DNA of 46,803 nucleotides, taken from positions 1 through 46,803 of the forward strand of contig NZ_QUWV01000090.1 in NCBI RefSeq assembly GCF_003403295.1, written 5' to 3'. Source of the DNA: Komagataeibacter melaceti (GTDB lineage: Bacteria > Pseudomonadota > Alphaproteobacteria > Acetobacterales > Acetobacteraceae). The position numbers and the translations under genes were made by a program. Position 1 is the stretch's first letter. Each line of letters begins with the position of its first letter. Positions 1 to 7,317 of the stretch are shown here, in pieces. Below the pieces are notes generated by a model. That model had not been told where the DNA came from. It made no database searches and saw only the letters and a list, made by a program, of their open reading frames with translations.

Positions 1-23
1 AACTGCAAAAGAATGGCGCGGCT

Positions 24-311
24 TCAGGCAGCATAAGCCCGCTCAGCCGCGGCGTTATCAGCCCCCAAATGCCCAATCCGACAGGCTGTTAGAACTTCGT
101 CAGATGCCTCAAACCATTCCCCAGAAACCCGGAAACGCGACAAACGATTATGAATAGCCTTTTCTTCCGCTTCGCCCCCAACAAAGGCGCGCAGCAATAC
201 CAATTGGTTCGCGCTACCCGTCTGGAGCATCTGCATGCGGCGTCGAACATTGTTCGTGCTGCCAATTTTTACCGGTCCATCACTTCCAGACCGAATGAAG
301 TACACAGGCAT
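24..311 (-). CDS. GIY-YIG (T5 Orf172-type) nuclease-like protein
   Basis: A 95-residue phage-type protein. It shows the start of a GIY-YIG fold as YFI near residue 4 and KIG near residue 15, a basic helix NNVRRRMQML, a conserved Glu in GEAEEKAIHNRL, and GEWFEAS at the end of the domain, the pattern of the T5 Orf172 branch. These domains are known as DNA-cutting modules; which DNA this one acts on is unknown. Start 311 is preferred over 359 because GAGGGAGGG lies 8 nt upstream and its ATG overlaps the stop of the preceding gene (TAATG), so the two are probably translationally coupled. It is the last gene of a two-gene minus-strand unit controlled from the operator region at 567-617. Confidence 0.75.
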   Translation of the reverse strand: MPVYFIRSGSDGPVKIGSTNNVRRRMQMLQTGSANQLVLLRAFVGGEAEEKAIHNRLSRFRVSGEWFEASDEVLTACRIGHLGADNAAAERAYAA

Positions 312-556
312 TACACGCGCCCTCCCTCGGCTACAGGGCGCGCAATATCGGACGGCCATTCCTTATCGGAAGGCCAGTGGTTGCTTATCCATGCGACCGC
401 ACGGTGATAGCTGCGTGTCTTAAGATCCCCACCAGACTTCACTCGTGGAAGGGTTCGGCTATTTTTGAAAATGATCCCCGAAACTGTCGCGACCGATACG
501 CCACGCGCCTCGCAGTAGGCATCAGTCAGTTTCGCGAGCTTCTCTGTGAGTTCCAT
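311..556 (-). CDS. Small phage regulator-like protein
   Basis: An 81-residue protein I cannot assign to a named family. Residues 1-40 (KLTDAYCEARGVSVATVSGI then IFKNS) read like a helix-turn-helix that checks for a recognition helix, followed by a basic stretch with SYHRAVAWISNHWP. It is divergent from the repressor-like gene at 652, with the two palindromes at 567-617 between them, the position of a cro/antirepressor-type gene in lambdoid layouts; that role is inference from position only. Its stop overlaps the start of the GIY-YIG gene. No strong ribosome binding site is visible before the ATG. Confidence 0.55.
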   Translation of the reverse strand: MELTEKLAKLTDAYCEARGVSVATVSGIIFKNSRTLPRVKSGGDLKTRSYHRAVAWISNHWPSDKEWPSDIARPVAEGGRV

Positions 557-566
557 AACGGAACAA

Positions 567-617
567 TGCGGTCATTTGACCGCTTCGTCAACAAGAAAGT
601 GCGGTCGTATTACCGCA
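567..617. promoter_or_regulatory. Paired palindromic operators between divergent phage genes
   Basis: Two related 18-bp dyads lie at 567-584 (TGCGGTCATTTGACCGCT) and 600-617 (TGCGGTCGTATTACCGCA), 33 bp apart, which is close to three helical turns. The first has perfect 7-bp arms and a 2-nt centre, the second perfect 6-bp arms. They sit between the minus-strand regulator starting at 556 and the plus-strand repressor-like gene starting at 652. The same palindrome recurs at 2215-2256, which supports a common binding protein, most simply the 652 gene product. Confidence 0.75.
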
Positions 618-651
618 TGCAAATTTCTTCAAAAAACGGCAAAAAGACCAC

Positions 652-1029
652 ATGAGCGTAGAGGAGTTCTTCAGCGTCTATGACGCAGCCCTGAAAGCCG
701 CCGGATCGCCATCGGAGTCATCCGTCATGCGCGCGGCAGGCGTCGGTATCGACGCATTGAGAAATCATCGCCGACGCCGAACTTCGCCTGATCTGCTCAC
801 AGTGGTAAAAATAGCTCACACCCTGAATGTGCCGCCATTTGAGTTCTTGAAGCCTCTGGGGCTGACTCCGAACATGCTCTTCGGTCCTTCTCCGGATCAG
901 GAGGGAGGTGATGTCGCGCATGATGACTTTGAGCGCATCCTCCTCAAGATCTGGCGCGCTATGAGCCAGGAAGAGCGACTTGGCCTGATGGCGCTTCTCA
1001 AGGCCAGAATCGACATCAATGCAGCCTGA
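652..1029 (+). CDS. Phage repressor-like HTH protein
   Basis: A 125-residue protein. Residues 20-65 (SESSVMRAAGVGIDALRNHR through LLTVVKIAHTLNVPPFEFL) have the helix order of an XRE/Cro-type HTH, including the DLLTVVKIAHTLNV segment typical of the last helices. The C-terminal part (DDFERILLKIWRAMSQEERL) looks like a short helical dimerisation segment; there is no S24 LexA-type peptidase domain, so RecA-stimulated self-cleavage is not expected. It is divergent from 311-556 across two operator palindromes that recur upstream of the main early operon, so it is the best candidate for the element's immunity repressor. Start ATG 652 has no strong Shine-Dalgarno. Confidence 0.7.
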   Translation: MSVEEFFSVYDAALKAAGSPSESSVMRAAGVGIDALRNHRRRRTSPDLLTVVKIAHTLNVPPFEFLKPLGLTPNMLFGPSPDQEGGDVAHDDFERILLKIWRAMSQEERLGLMALLKARIDINAA

Positions 1030-1187
1030 CCCATCCCCAAGCACCCGTAGGTCTTTTGCCGCGTTCCCGTCCATTGTTTCCCTTTCGTTCTCATGGAACG
1101 ATAGCAGAACCGACCGCGTGATTGATATACGTAATTTGGATATGGGTTATACGAATAAAATAATAAATAGGCGCAAGGATTAAATGC

Positions 1188-1406
1188 ATGAGTATCGAAG
1201 ACTTACCGCCTCTAACTAATAACCAAATCAGGATGGCGATAACAAAAGTTGCCATTAATTCCGCTCAGGCAATATTCACAATTAAAGGAATAATATCTGA
1301 AGCAGGAATAAATATAACAGATGAGCGCTTCGAAATTTTAAAAATGAACCACGAAAGGCTTATCGATGTTTGCCATGAATTACTCGGAATAGATAAAGAT
1401 GAGTAA
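1188..1406 (+). CDS. Hypothetical protein
   Basis: A 72-residue, predominantly helical, acidic protein that I do not recognise. It is visibly AT-richer than its neighbours (AATAATAAATAG just upstream, many AAA/ATA/AAT codons), which suggests separate acquisition. It overlaps the next gene by 8 nt (ATGAGTAA), so the two are likely co-translated. Possible modest ribosome binding site: AAGGA upstream of the ATG. Confidence 0.6.
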   Translation: MSIEDLPPLTNNQIRMAITKVAINSAQAIFTIKGIISEAGINITDERFEILKMNHERLIDVCHELLGIDKDE

Positions 1407-1839
1407 AGATCATGATTTAAGCAATATATTTCATCTTGTTTACGATAACGATAAATCAAAAACCAAAAAATCTGGCGGAGACGGAGTTGACGGAAGCGGA
1501 GGCCCTCCCCATGATCCAGATATGGATCGCCGTGTTGGAGCTTTAGAGACTAAAGTTGACGGCATCAAGGACACCTTGAGCGCCATACGGGAAACTCTTG
1601 CCGAGATTAAATCGTCTACAGCGACGAAAGATGACATTGCGGCGATTAGTGCCAATATATCTGAGATTAAAGGCGAATTGACCGCTAAAGCCACAGCCGC
1701 AAATGTCGCAGAGATTAAGGGTCGCGTCGATGCGCTGCCGACAACTGCTAAAATTGTCACTATAGGGTCCGGGTTAACCCTTTTTGGTGGGATCTTAGCC
1801 GCCCTCTATCATGCTGGCGTATCACACGGACTGTTCTAG
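1399..1839 (+). CDS. Coiled-coil protein with C-terminal membrane anchor
   Basis: A 146-residue protein. Residues 1-45 are polar and low complexity (GGDGVDGSGGPPHDPD); residues 48-115 carry repeating heptad-like motifs with recurring IKGxL/AEIK segments (LETKVDGIKDTL, IRETLAEIK, ISEIKGEL, VAEIKGRV) typical of a trimeric or dimeric coiled coil; residues 121-141 are one hydrophobic helix (IVTIGSGLTLFGGILAALYHA). Known look-alikes are short phage or plasmid membrane-anchored coiled-coil proteins, function unknown. It overlaps the gene before it and is followed 4 nt later by a strong rho-independent terminator, so 1188-1839 is a closed bicistron. Confidence 0.65.
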   Translation: MSKDHDLSNIFHLVYDNDKSKTKKSGGDGVDGSGGPPHDPDMDRRVGALETKVDGIKDTLSAIRETLAEIKSSTATKDDIAAISANISEIKGELTAKATAANVAEIKGRVDALPTTAKIVTIGSGLTLFGGILAALYHAGVSHGLF

Positions 1840-1843
1840 AGTT

Positions 1844-1865
1844 ACCCCGCTTCGGCGGGGTTTTT
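1844..1865 (+). terminator. Rho-independent terminator
   Basis: Stem ACCCCGC / GCGGGGT closed by a TTCG tetraloop (1844-1861) followed by TTTTT. It directly follows the coiled-coil gene and separates it from the convergent gene ending at 1865. Confidence 0.9.
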
Positions 1866-2122
1866 CATGCCTGCACCACAGCCACGCGCCCCACTTCCTC
1901 CAGCGTCTCGGTCCGTGGCGCACCATCCTCCCCCACATAGAACCGGAACACGCTGGCTCCCACATCATCGGTCAGCCCTGATTTGACCTGATAGAGCCGC
2001 ATCAGTGCCTCCTGCTTGGATTTGCAGCTCACCAGGCCAGTCGGCCACGCATATTGAGCACCTTCCCTCCCCTCCATCTTATAGGCTTGGAACACGTAGG
2101 CTTCATTCTGGGGCGTATGCAT
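1865..2122 (-). CDS. Hypothetical phage protein
   Basis: An 85-residue protein of unknown family, with a mixed alpha/beta look (AYVFQAYKMEGREGAQYAWP, then VFRFYVGEDG). Start 2122 is chosen because GGAGGA lies 8 nt upstream; a longer reading from 2140 would start inside that site. It is transcribed towards the terminator at 1844-1865 and away from the operator cluster at 2186-2256, so it is probably the only gene on the minus side of that control region. Confidence 0.6.
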   Translation of the reverse strand: MHTPQNEAYVFQAYKMEGREGAQYAWPTGLVSCKSKQEALMRLYQVKSGLTDDVGASVFRFYVGEDGAPRTETLEEVGRVAVVQA

Positions 2123-2185
2123 GGCGAATCTCCTCCCCATGTTCTTATTGCGTTCTCATAGAGTCGGGAAAGCTGTTTTCCACGT

Positions 2186-2256
2186 TGCGGCCAGATGACC
2201 AAAAAAATCTTGTGTGCGGTCATTTGACCGTTGACGAGCGCGGTCATTTGGCCGCA
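2186..2256. promoter_or_regulatory. Second operator cluster of the phage repressor
   Basis: Copies of the same dyad found at 567-617: 2215-2232 (TGCGGTCATTTGACCGTT) and 2239-2256 (CGCGGTCATTTGGCCGCA), 24 bp apart, plus a weaker copy at 2186-2203 (TGCGGCCAGATGACCAAA). They sit between the minus-strand gene starting at 2122 and the long plus-strand early operon. This is the expected place for the operator that keeps the replication/recombination genes silent in the lysogen. Confidence 0.7.
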
Positions 2257-2288
2257 TGATGTTCCCATCACCAACACGGAGATGGGCA

Positions 2289-2441
2289 GTGACAGATACC
2301 CCGGTTGAGCGCCAAGCAGCTCCCGAAAATACCACACCGATCATGGATACATTTCTGGCCCGCTTCCTCGGCATGGCCCTGCTCGGCGCCATGCTTCTGG
2401 GAACGGTGTTCTACGCGTTTTCCACTGTCGCAATGCCCTGA
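2289..2441 (+). CDS. Small single-span membrane protein
   Basis: A 50-residue protein from a GTG start at 2289, with CGGAG about 9 nt upstream. Residues 20-45 (FLARFLGMALLGAMLLGTVFYA) form one transmembrane helix. It is the first gene after the operator cluster. A longer reading from ATG 2256 would overlap the operator and has no ribosome binding site. Function unknown; small early membrane proteins are common in temperate phages. Confidence 0.45.
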   Translation: MTDTPVERQAAPENTTPIMDTFLARFLGMALLGAMLLGTVFYAFSTVAMP

Positions 2442-2523
2442 CACGCCCAGGCCACCGGGATTGCGGTCCCGGCAGTCTGGCCGAGTTGGCCGAGTATTTT
2501 TCAAGTAATGAGAGGAATTGATT

Positions 2524-2823
2524 ATGTGCAGTAATCTTCCTGACGGTTGTTCGCAGACTGATATTGACCGCCAGTTCCGAAAGGAAAATTCGGCGCTTGC
2601 GGATAAGGCGCGGCGTGCCGAAAAGCTGGCCAAGATGCTCAAGGACTGCCTCTATGAGGCGAAATGGCTTTTCGGCAACGATGGTTGCGCGGAAACACTT
2701 GATTGGCTTCCGGATTGTATTTCTGAGGTTGAAGGCGAAGTAAAACGCCTTGATAGCGGCCTTATCGAACTCGAAGACAAATGGGAAGCATCGCGCTCTA
2801 TGTTCTTGGAGGCTGCGGAATGA
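2524..2823 (+). CDS. Hypothetical phage early protein
   Basis: A 99-residue, charged, helical protein with a likely coiled coil over residues 20-45 (KENSALADKARRAEKLAKML) and a second helix over 70-95. Similar small coil proteins are frequent in early regions of alphaproteobacterial phages; no function is known to me. GAGAGGA lies about 9 nt before the ATG at 2524. Its stop overlaps the start of the next small frame (ATGA), the first link in a long chain of overlapping genes running to 8261. Confidence 0.65.
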   Translation: MCSNLPDGCSQTDIDRQFRKENSALADKARRAEKLAKMLKDCLYEAKWLFGNDGCAETLDWLPDCISEVEGEVKRLDSGLIELEDKWEASRSMFLEAAE

Positions 2824-2909
2824 CCTTCCCCCTGACATCCCACCAGTACGCCCGCGTCCGGATCAACCGGCGCACCATGATGAACCATTTGGGGAGGAAG
2901 GGGCTGTGA
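2820..2909 (+). CDS. 29-residue micro-ORF in coupled operon
   Basis: The ATG at 2820 overlaps the previous stop (ATGA), and its own stop TGA at 2907-2909 overlaps the GTG start of the next gene (GTGA). The peptide is basic (HQYARVRINRRTMMNHLGRK). It may be a real micro-protein, or simply a translation bridge that keeps ribosomes moving between its neighbours. Confidence 0.4.
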   Translation: MTFPLTSHQYARVRINRRTMMNHLGRKGL

Positions 2910-3097
2910 GCGAACCCATGTATCGCCACAAGAAACGTGGTGGCCTGTATGTCGTGCACGGTCGGGCAACGCTTCAGGTTGAGGGGCCGCACGATATGGC
3001 GGAATGTGTGATCTATTCCAGTACGACGGATGGCCGCGTTTGGGTGCGCCCGGCGGCGGATTTCTTCGACGGTCGTTTTGAGGAAGTCCAGCCATGA
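2906..3097 (+). CDS. DUF1653-like small protein
   Basis: A 63-residue protein from GTG 2906, with GGGGAGGAAGG immediately upstream. The core reads YRHKKRGGLYVVHGRATLQV then VIYSSTTDGRVWVRPAADFF, the two-strand pattern (Y.H.K.G..Y.V.G.A ... VY....G..W.RP...F) of the DUF1653 family, found in many phages and of unknown function. Coupled to both neighbours by overlaps (GTGA, ATGA). Confidence 0.65.
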   Translation: MSEPMYRHKKRGGLYVVHGRATLQVEGPHDMAECVIYSSTTDGRVWVRPAADFFDGRFEEVQP

Positions 3098-3282
3098 CTT
3101 ACCTCACTCCCCGCCAGCTTGAGGCTGCACGCCGGAACCTGCGCATGATGGACCCGTGCACCGACTGGCAGCGCATCACCGGCCGCGACGATCTGGAAAT
3201 CCCCGCGTGGCCGTTCCCTGATTACAACGCCGTGTGGCTCCCGGGTGGCCAGCGGGTGCCATTTGGTGAGGGACGGATTTGA
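3094..3282 (+). CDS. Hypothetical phage protein
   Basis: A 62-residue protein beginning at an ATGA overlap and ending in a TGATG overlap with the next gene. It has a short helical N-terminus (TPRQLEAARRNLRMM) and an aromatic/Pro-rich second half (WPFPDYNAVWLPGG). I do not recognise the family. Its place in the overlapping operon is the main support for coding. Confidence 0.6.
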   Translation: MTYLTPRQLEAARRNLRMMDPCTDWQRITGRDDLEIPAWPFPDYNAVWLPGGQRVPFGEGRI

Positions 3283-3749
3283 TGTCCAGTCTCGCAACGG
3301 TAATGGACCGGATCTACGTCGAACAGGTCGCTCCGGTAATCAAGACTTTCAATGCCTCGCGTGTCGCTTCCAAAGCAACCGGCGCGAACGTGGACCAGAT
3401 CGCGCTTGAGCAGATCGCCATGCTGGAGCTGTGGGGCAAGGAAGCCGCAGCGCAGGCAGCCACACTGCGCAAGGTGCTGGCAGGAGATATGGAGGGCACC
3501 GGCGTCCTCGCGTTTGAGAGCGAGCACTATACCGGCAGTCTGGCCACGTCGCCCCAGACCGCGACCGTGACGAACGAACAGGCCCTACGCGCCGCGCGCC
3601 CCGACCTGTTCGAGCCGCAGCCGGATAAGCTGAATCGCGCTGAACTCACCAAAGCACTCAAGCAGGGTGAAAGAATTGATGGAGCCACGTTGAGCAACGG
3701 CGGCGCAATGCGCCTCGTGATCCGTGGCAAGAAAGGAATTGCAGCATGA
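3282..3749 (+). CDS. Phage protein, partial resemblance to Gp157 family
   Basis: A 155-residue protein preceding the RecT-like gene. The C-terminal segment (LNRAELTKALKQGERIDGAT ... MRLVIRG) resembles the end of the siphovirus Gp157 family (K..LKKALK.GE.I.GA.L....LRIR), while the N-terminal helical part differs from the usual Gp157 coiled coil. Gp157-type proteins sit beside single-strand annealing recombinases in many phages, which fits this context; the family call stays tentative. ATG 3282 is used because it overlaps the previous stop (TGATG); the TTG at 3279 is a poorer choice. Confidence 0.5.
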   Translation: MSSLATVMDRIYVEQVAPVIKTFNASRVASKATGANVDQIALEQIAMLELWGKEAAAQAATLRKVLAGDMEGTGVLAFESEHYTGSLATSPQTATVTNEQALRAARPDLFEPQPDKLNRAELTKALKQGERIDGATLSNGGAMRLVIRGKKGIAA

Positions 3750-4606
3750 ACGCTCTCACCGCGCAGGGCCATACGCCCGCCATTCAGATCTCCAGCTTTG
3801 ACCAGCTTATGAAGTTCGCGGACATCGCGTCACGTAGCGGCATGGTTCCGGCTGCATACAACGGCAAGCCCCAGGCTGTTCTGATAGCTGTGCAGATGGG
3901 TTCCGAGCTTGGTCTTGCGCCGATGCAGTCCCTTCAGAATATCGCGGTCATTAACGGCAGGCCGAGCGTCTGGGGTGATGCCCTGCTTGGTCTCGTGAAG
4001 GCATCTGTCGTTTGCGATGACGTGGTTGAGACGATGGAAGGCGAAGGCGATGCCATGACCGCCATCTGCGTTGCCAAACGCAAAGGAAAATCCCCGGTCG
4101 AAGCGCGGTTCAGCGTTGAGAATGCCAAGAATGCGGGCCTGTGGAGCAAGCAGGGTCCGTGGAAGCAGTATCCCAAGCGTATGCTACAGATGCGTGCTCG
4201 TGGGTTTGCTCTGCGTGATGCGTTCCCCGATGTGCTGCGCGGCCTGATTACGGCAGAGGAAGCGGCCGATATTCCGCAGGATGACTTCCGCAATAGCGTG
4301 GCCAATCAGCGGCCTGTTGATGTGACACCGCAGACGCGCCGCGTCGAACAGGATCGCCCGTTCAACCATATTGCCTATTTCGAGAACAAGCTGGCTGACT
4401 GCCGCAATATCGCGTGTGTGGATGCCCTCTGGAAGAAATGGAAAGCGACGATCGAGAAAGCCGAAGCAGTTGGCCGCCCCATTGCGCCGGACATCATCGA
4501 GCGTGTGCAAGAAATGCTTGGCGATCGCATGGGCGAGGTCGAACAGACCGAACGCCAGAAGGCCGAAGAACTGGCAGCGGCTCCGATTGAGGAACCGGCG
4601 GCATGA
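3746..4606 (+). CDS. RecT-like single-strand annealing recombinase
   Basis: A 286-residue protein. Residues 45-90 (AVLIAVQMGSELGLAPMQSL then QNIAVINGRPSVWGDALLGL) and residues 135-165 (WSKQGPWKQYPKRMLQMRAR then GFALRDAFPDVLRGL) match the RecT-type phage recombinase pattern, including QNIAVINGRP and the MLQMRARGFALRD helix. RecT proteins pair complementary single strands for phage recombination and for circularisation of incoming DNA. The C-terminal 100 residues are acidic and helical. It is followed by a 3'-5' exonuclease gene overlapping by 4 nt, the usual exonuclease/annealing partnership, although that nuclease is DnaQ-like rather than RecE or lambda Exo. Confidence 0.78.
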   Translation: MNALTAQGHTPAIQISSFDQLMKFADIASRSGMVPAAYNGKPQAVLIAVQMGSELGLAPMQSLQNIAVINGRPSVWGDALLGLVKASVVCDDVVETMEGEGDAMTAICVAKRKGKSPVEARFSVENAKNAGLWSKQGPWKQYPKRMLQMRARGFALRDAFPDVLRGLITAEEAADIPQDDFRNSVANQRPVDVTPQTRRVEQDRPFNHIAYFENKLADCRNIACVDALWKKWKATIEKAEAVGRPIAPDIIERVQEMLGDRMGEVEQTERQKAEELAAAPIEEPAA

Positions 4607-5187
4607 TTCTGTTTTTCGACACCGAGACTACAGGCCTGCCAAATTATCGTATCGCGTCAGGACATGAGGATCAGCCGCATTGCGTGCAGCTTGCGGCGAT
4701 ACTTACCGAGACGGATGGAACAGAGCGCGCCAGCATGAATGTAATCATCAAGCCGGATGGGTGGGACATACCAAAACAGGCTTCAGACGTGCATGGAATT
4801 ACAGAAACAATAGCTGATATGTGTGGCATCCGTGAGGTTGTAGCCGCCGCTGCATTCTATGACCTGAGCCAGCGTGCCAACCTGTTGGTGGCACATAACA
4901 TTAAGTTTGATCTGCAAATCATCGGGACAATGTATGCCCGCGCCGGTCGTAACTGGCGGCTTCCGTCTGGGCGCGCCTGCACGATGGAGAAATCATCTCC
5001 GATCGTGAACTTGCCGCCAACTGATCGCATGCGCGCGGCGGGCATAGATAAGCCTAAAGCGCCGAAGCTGGGCGAATGCTATCGCCACTTTTTCGGAGAG
5101 GAGCTTATTGGGGCGCATGATGCGTTGGTTGACGTTCGCGCATGCGCTCGCCTGTTCTTTCACATCCGCGATGGGGTGAAAGCGTGA
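4603..5187 (+). CDS. DnaQ-like DEDDh 3'-5' exonuclease
   Basis: A 194-residue protein. Exo I motif FFDTETTG at residues 4-11 gives the first Asp and Glu, Exo II HNIKFDLQI near residue 100 gives the third acidic residue, and Exo III HDALVDVRA near residue 171 gives His and Asp, so all four DEDDh catalytic residues are present. It should remove nucleotides from 3' ends using two metal ions. The ATG overlaps the RecT-like gene (ATGA), supporting joint action in phage recombination or replication. Length is normal for stand-alone phage exonucleases of this type. Confidence 0.88.
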   Translation: MILFFDTETTGLPNYRIASGHEDQPHCVQLAAILTETDGTERASMNVIIKPDGWDIPKQASDVHGITETIADMCGIREVVAAAAFYDLSQRANLLVAHNIKFDLQIIGTMYARAGRNWRLPSGRACTMEKSSPIVNLPPTDRMRAAGIDKPKAPKLGECYRHFFGEELIGAHDALVDVRACARLFFHIRDGVKA

Positions 5188-5381
5188 CAAGCGATGCCGC
5201 CGAACCCGCCCATCTGACGGCAGAAATACCATGGATGGAGCAGGTCAGGCTTCACATGAGGGCGCATAGAATAACCGCGCTCAACTCAGGCGACAAGTTC
5301 AGGCTGCATGTCTGTCAGGAAATCGAAATGTCCCCATGGGACGCATTTGTTCTGGTGGTTGGTGACAGTGTGCAGTTCTGA
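5184..5381 (+). CDS. Hypothetical phage protein
   Basis: A 65-residue protein from GTG 5184, whose GTGA overlaps the exonuclease stop. No family recognised; residues 28-62 (HRITALNSGDKFRLHVCQEI then PWDAFVLVVGDSVQF) look like a small beta-rich fold. A start at 5142 would lie inside the exonuclease gene and is less likely. Confidence 0.5.
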   Translation: MTSDAAEPAHLTAEIPWMEQVRLHMRAHRITALNSGDKFRLHVCQEIEMSPWDAFVLVVGDSVQF

Positions 5382-5430
5382 AGAACTGATCCACGACGAG
5401 CGCCAGGTTGATTTGGAAGAAGCGATAAAG

Positions 5431-6183
5431 ATGAACGAAACACCGATGTATCTTGTGCCGGGGCGGCTGACGGAAGCACAGCGCGCGGAACTGGCGAGGG
5501 ATAAAGATGCGATCGACGCATTCTCTGGCGTGATGTTTCAGAAGATGCAGAAAGCAATGACCAAAGGCCGTGGAGGATGGGAGAAATGCGCTCCCGCAGA
5601 CCTATCACGTATGCTGCATGAGCATGTCGAAAAAGGCGACCCAGTAGATGTAGCCAACTTCTGCATGATGCTGCATGCGATGGGTTCCGGTATTTCCCCC
5701 ATCCAGCCGTGCGCGGATGTGGAGACGGTCACAGGCCCTGATGACTGGTGCCCTCTCGTCCGTCGCGTTGACATGGCCGCGCAAATTGCGGTTCGGGATA
5801 TGGAGATTGAATGTCTCCGCGCCGACATGGAAACGCAGGCATCCGAGGCGCTTATTCGCGGCCTGAAAGCTGAAATACGCGACCGCGATGCGGAGATTGC
5901 GCGGTTGCTGGCGAATCAGCCTCTCCATGACAGGGTTGTTCATGAAAATGGAGAATTGAAACGAGCAGTTGCCCTGATGCAAGCACAAGACGACAAGGCT
6001 CTCACTCAAGTAATTGAAGAGCGCGACGAGTGCGAGCAGGTAATATCTGACCTGTATCATGCCGCTATGGGCGAATACCCGGAGTGGTCCAATAATTTCG
6101 GATACCGTGATGCTGTGGAGGATGTCGTGGATTATGTCCACGCGCTCAGGAAGAAAGCCCTCAACGAAGGTGCGGCGGTATGA
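5431..6183 (+). CDS. Coiled-coil phage protein, function unknown
   Basis: A 250-residue protein from ATG 5431, with GGAAGAAG upstream. Residues 1-105 are mixed and contain two Cys (NFCMML, QPCADVET); residues 110-190 form a long charged coiled coil (AQIAVRDMEIECLRADMETQ, LKAEIRDRDAEIARLLANQ). The reading continues upstream to 5308, but the first 41 codons lack a ribosome binding site and overlap the preceding gene. The stop overlaps the next start (ATGA). No family recognised. Confidence 0.6.
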   Translation: MNETPMYLVPGRLTEAQRAELARDKDAIDAFSGVMFQKMQKAMTKGRGGWEKCAPADLSRMLHEHVEKGDPVDVANFCMMLHAMGSGISPIQPCADVETVTGPDDWCPLVRRVDMAAQIAVRDMEIECLRADMETQASEALIRGLKAEIRDRDAEIARLLANQPLHDRVVHENGELKRAVALMQAQDDKALTQVIEERDECEQVISDLYHAAMGEYPEWSNNFGYRDAVEDVVDYVHALRKKALNEGAAV

Positions 6184-6374
6184 GCAATAAGCCGGATTTT
6201 GATGATTTCCATCATATAGTGGATATGGCTGGTCGCGACGAATACCAGAGCGTTTCTGTTGACCGCGCCAAGGCGGCGAAAGAACTTCTGGTTGATATGG
6301 TTCGCGAAGATGCCCGCGTTGAAAGCATGACGGTGGCCGACCTGATTTCTATGCTTCGGGATGTGGTGGAATGA
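6180..6374 (+). CDS. Hypothetical phage protein
   Basis: A 64-residue acidic protein of two predicted helices (VDRAKAAKELLVDMVREDAR, VADLISMLRDVVE). It begins and ends in ATGA overlaps. The family is not recognised; coding is supported by its place in the coupled operon and its length. Confidence 0.55.
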   Translation: MSNKPDFDDFHHIVDMAGRDEYQSVSVDRAKAAKELLVDMVREDARVESMTVADLISMLRDVVE

Positions 6375-6418
6375 GCGACTGGAACGGCCTGCCAGATCAG
6401 CCGGAGCGCGATGCATGA
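6371..6418 (+). CDS. 15-codon micro-ORF bridging to thyX
   Basis: ATG at 6371 overlaps the previous stop and its own TGA at 6416-6418 overlaps the ATG of thyX, giving two consecutive ATGA junctions. The peptide is MSDWNGLPDQPERDA. It may be the stub of a longer phage gene shortened by deletion, or a translational bridge delivering ribosomes to thyX, which has no obvious ribosome binding site of its own. Confidence 0.4.
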   Translation: MSDWNGLPDQPERDA

Positions 6419-7317
6419 CCATCACAGCCACTTCAATCCTCGCCAGCGTTGATGCGGCGGGGAAGCGGATCGACACGCTGCTGCTGAGGTATCCTCGGTT
6501 TATCCATGCCGAGGAACTGACGCACCGCATCATCGAGACCCAGCCCGAATGTCTGTTCTATGAGGCTATCGCCGATGGCATGATGTATTGCGAGGATCTA
6601 TCGCGCAATGCCTCTAGCAGCCGGGCGATCCCTGTCTTGCGCATGATCGCGGATGTGGAGCGCGATCCTGTGGAACCCTTATTCTGGGGTGCCAACCAGC
6701 CTGGCATGCAGGCCAAGAAGGCATTGACCGGCATTGCGTTGCGGGTGGCTAAGTCTCATTGGACCATGGCTTTCCTCAGTGCGGTTGAGCATGCCCGTGC
6801 AATGGCTGAGATCGGTGCTCACAAGCAGATCGTCAACCGTATCCTTGAGCCGTTCGCCCACATCAACGTGGTGGTGACGGCTACGGAATGGGACAATTTC
6901 TTCGCCCTGCGCGACCATGAGGACGCCCAGCCGGAAATCCGTGCGCTGGCTCAGGCCATGAAGGAAGCTATGGAAAGCGCGCGCGTGCAATCCCTCGATA
7001 TCGGCCAGTGGCATCTGCCTTTCGTGACGCCAGAGGAAATCCGCGAATACCAAGGGCTGATGGACCCGACCGGAAACCTACGGGCCGTATCTTCCGCCCG
7101 GTGCGCCCGCACGTCCTACCTGACGCATGATGGCCGGAAATCTACGCTTGCTGAGGATGTGGCGCTTGGGGAGCGCTTGACGCGCTCTCGGCCATTCCAC
7201 GCCAGCCCATTCGAGCAGCAGGCCACACCCTATGTTCCCGGCTTCCACGACGAAACCGACCAACGCAATTTCCGGGGATGGGTCCAGAACCGCGCCCTGA
7301 TGGAGAAATACCTGTGA
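6415..7317 (+). CDS. thyX: Flavin-dependent thymidylate synthase (ThyX)
   Basis: A 300-residue protein. It makes dTMP from dUMP with methylene-tetrahydrofolate, FAD and NADPH, raising the thymidylate supply for phage DNA replication. Recognisable phage-type ThyX blocks are SRNASSSRAIPVLRM (about residues 62-76, the region of the R-x-x-S substrate motif), GANQPGMQAKKAL (about 93-105), HKQIVNRILEPFAHINVV plus TATEWDNFFALR (about 138-170), and RCARTSYL with HASPFEQQATP near the end. The start at 6415 overlaps the micro-ORF before it. There is no folate or dCMP enzyme gene beside it, so it must rely on host folate. Confidence 0.85.
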   Translation: MTITATSILASVDAAGKRIDTLLLRYPRFIHAEELTHRIIETQPECLFYEAIADGMMYCEDLSRNASSSRAIPVLRMIADVERDPVEPLFWGANQPGMQAKKALTGIALRVAKSHWTMAFLSAVEHARAMAEIGAHKQIVNRILEPFAHINVVVTATEWDNFFALRDHEDAQPEIRALAQAMKEAMESARVQSLDIGQWHLPFVTPEEIREYQGLMDPTGNLRAVSSARCARTSYLTHDGRKSTLAEDVALGERLTRSRPFHASPFEQQATPYVPGFHDETDQRNFRGWVQNRALMEKYL

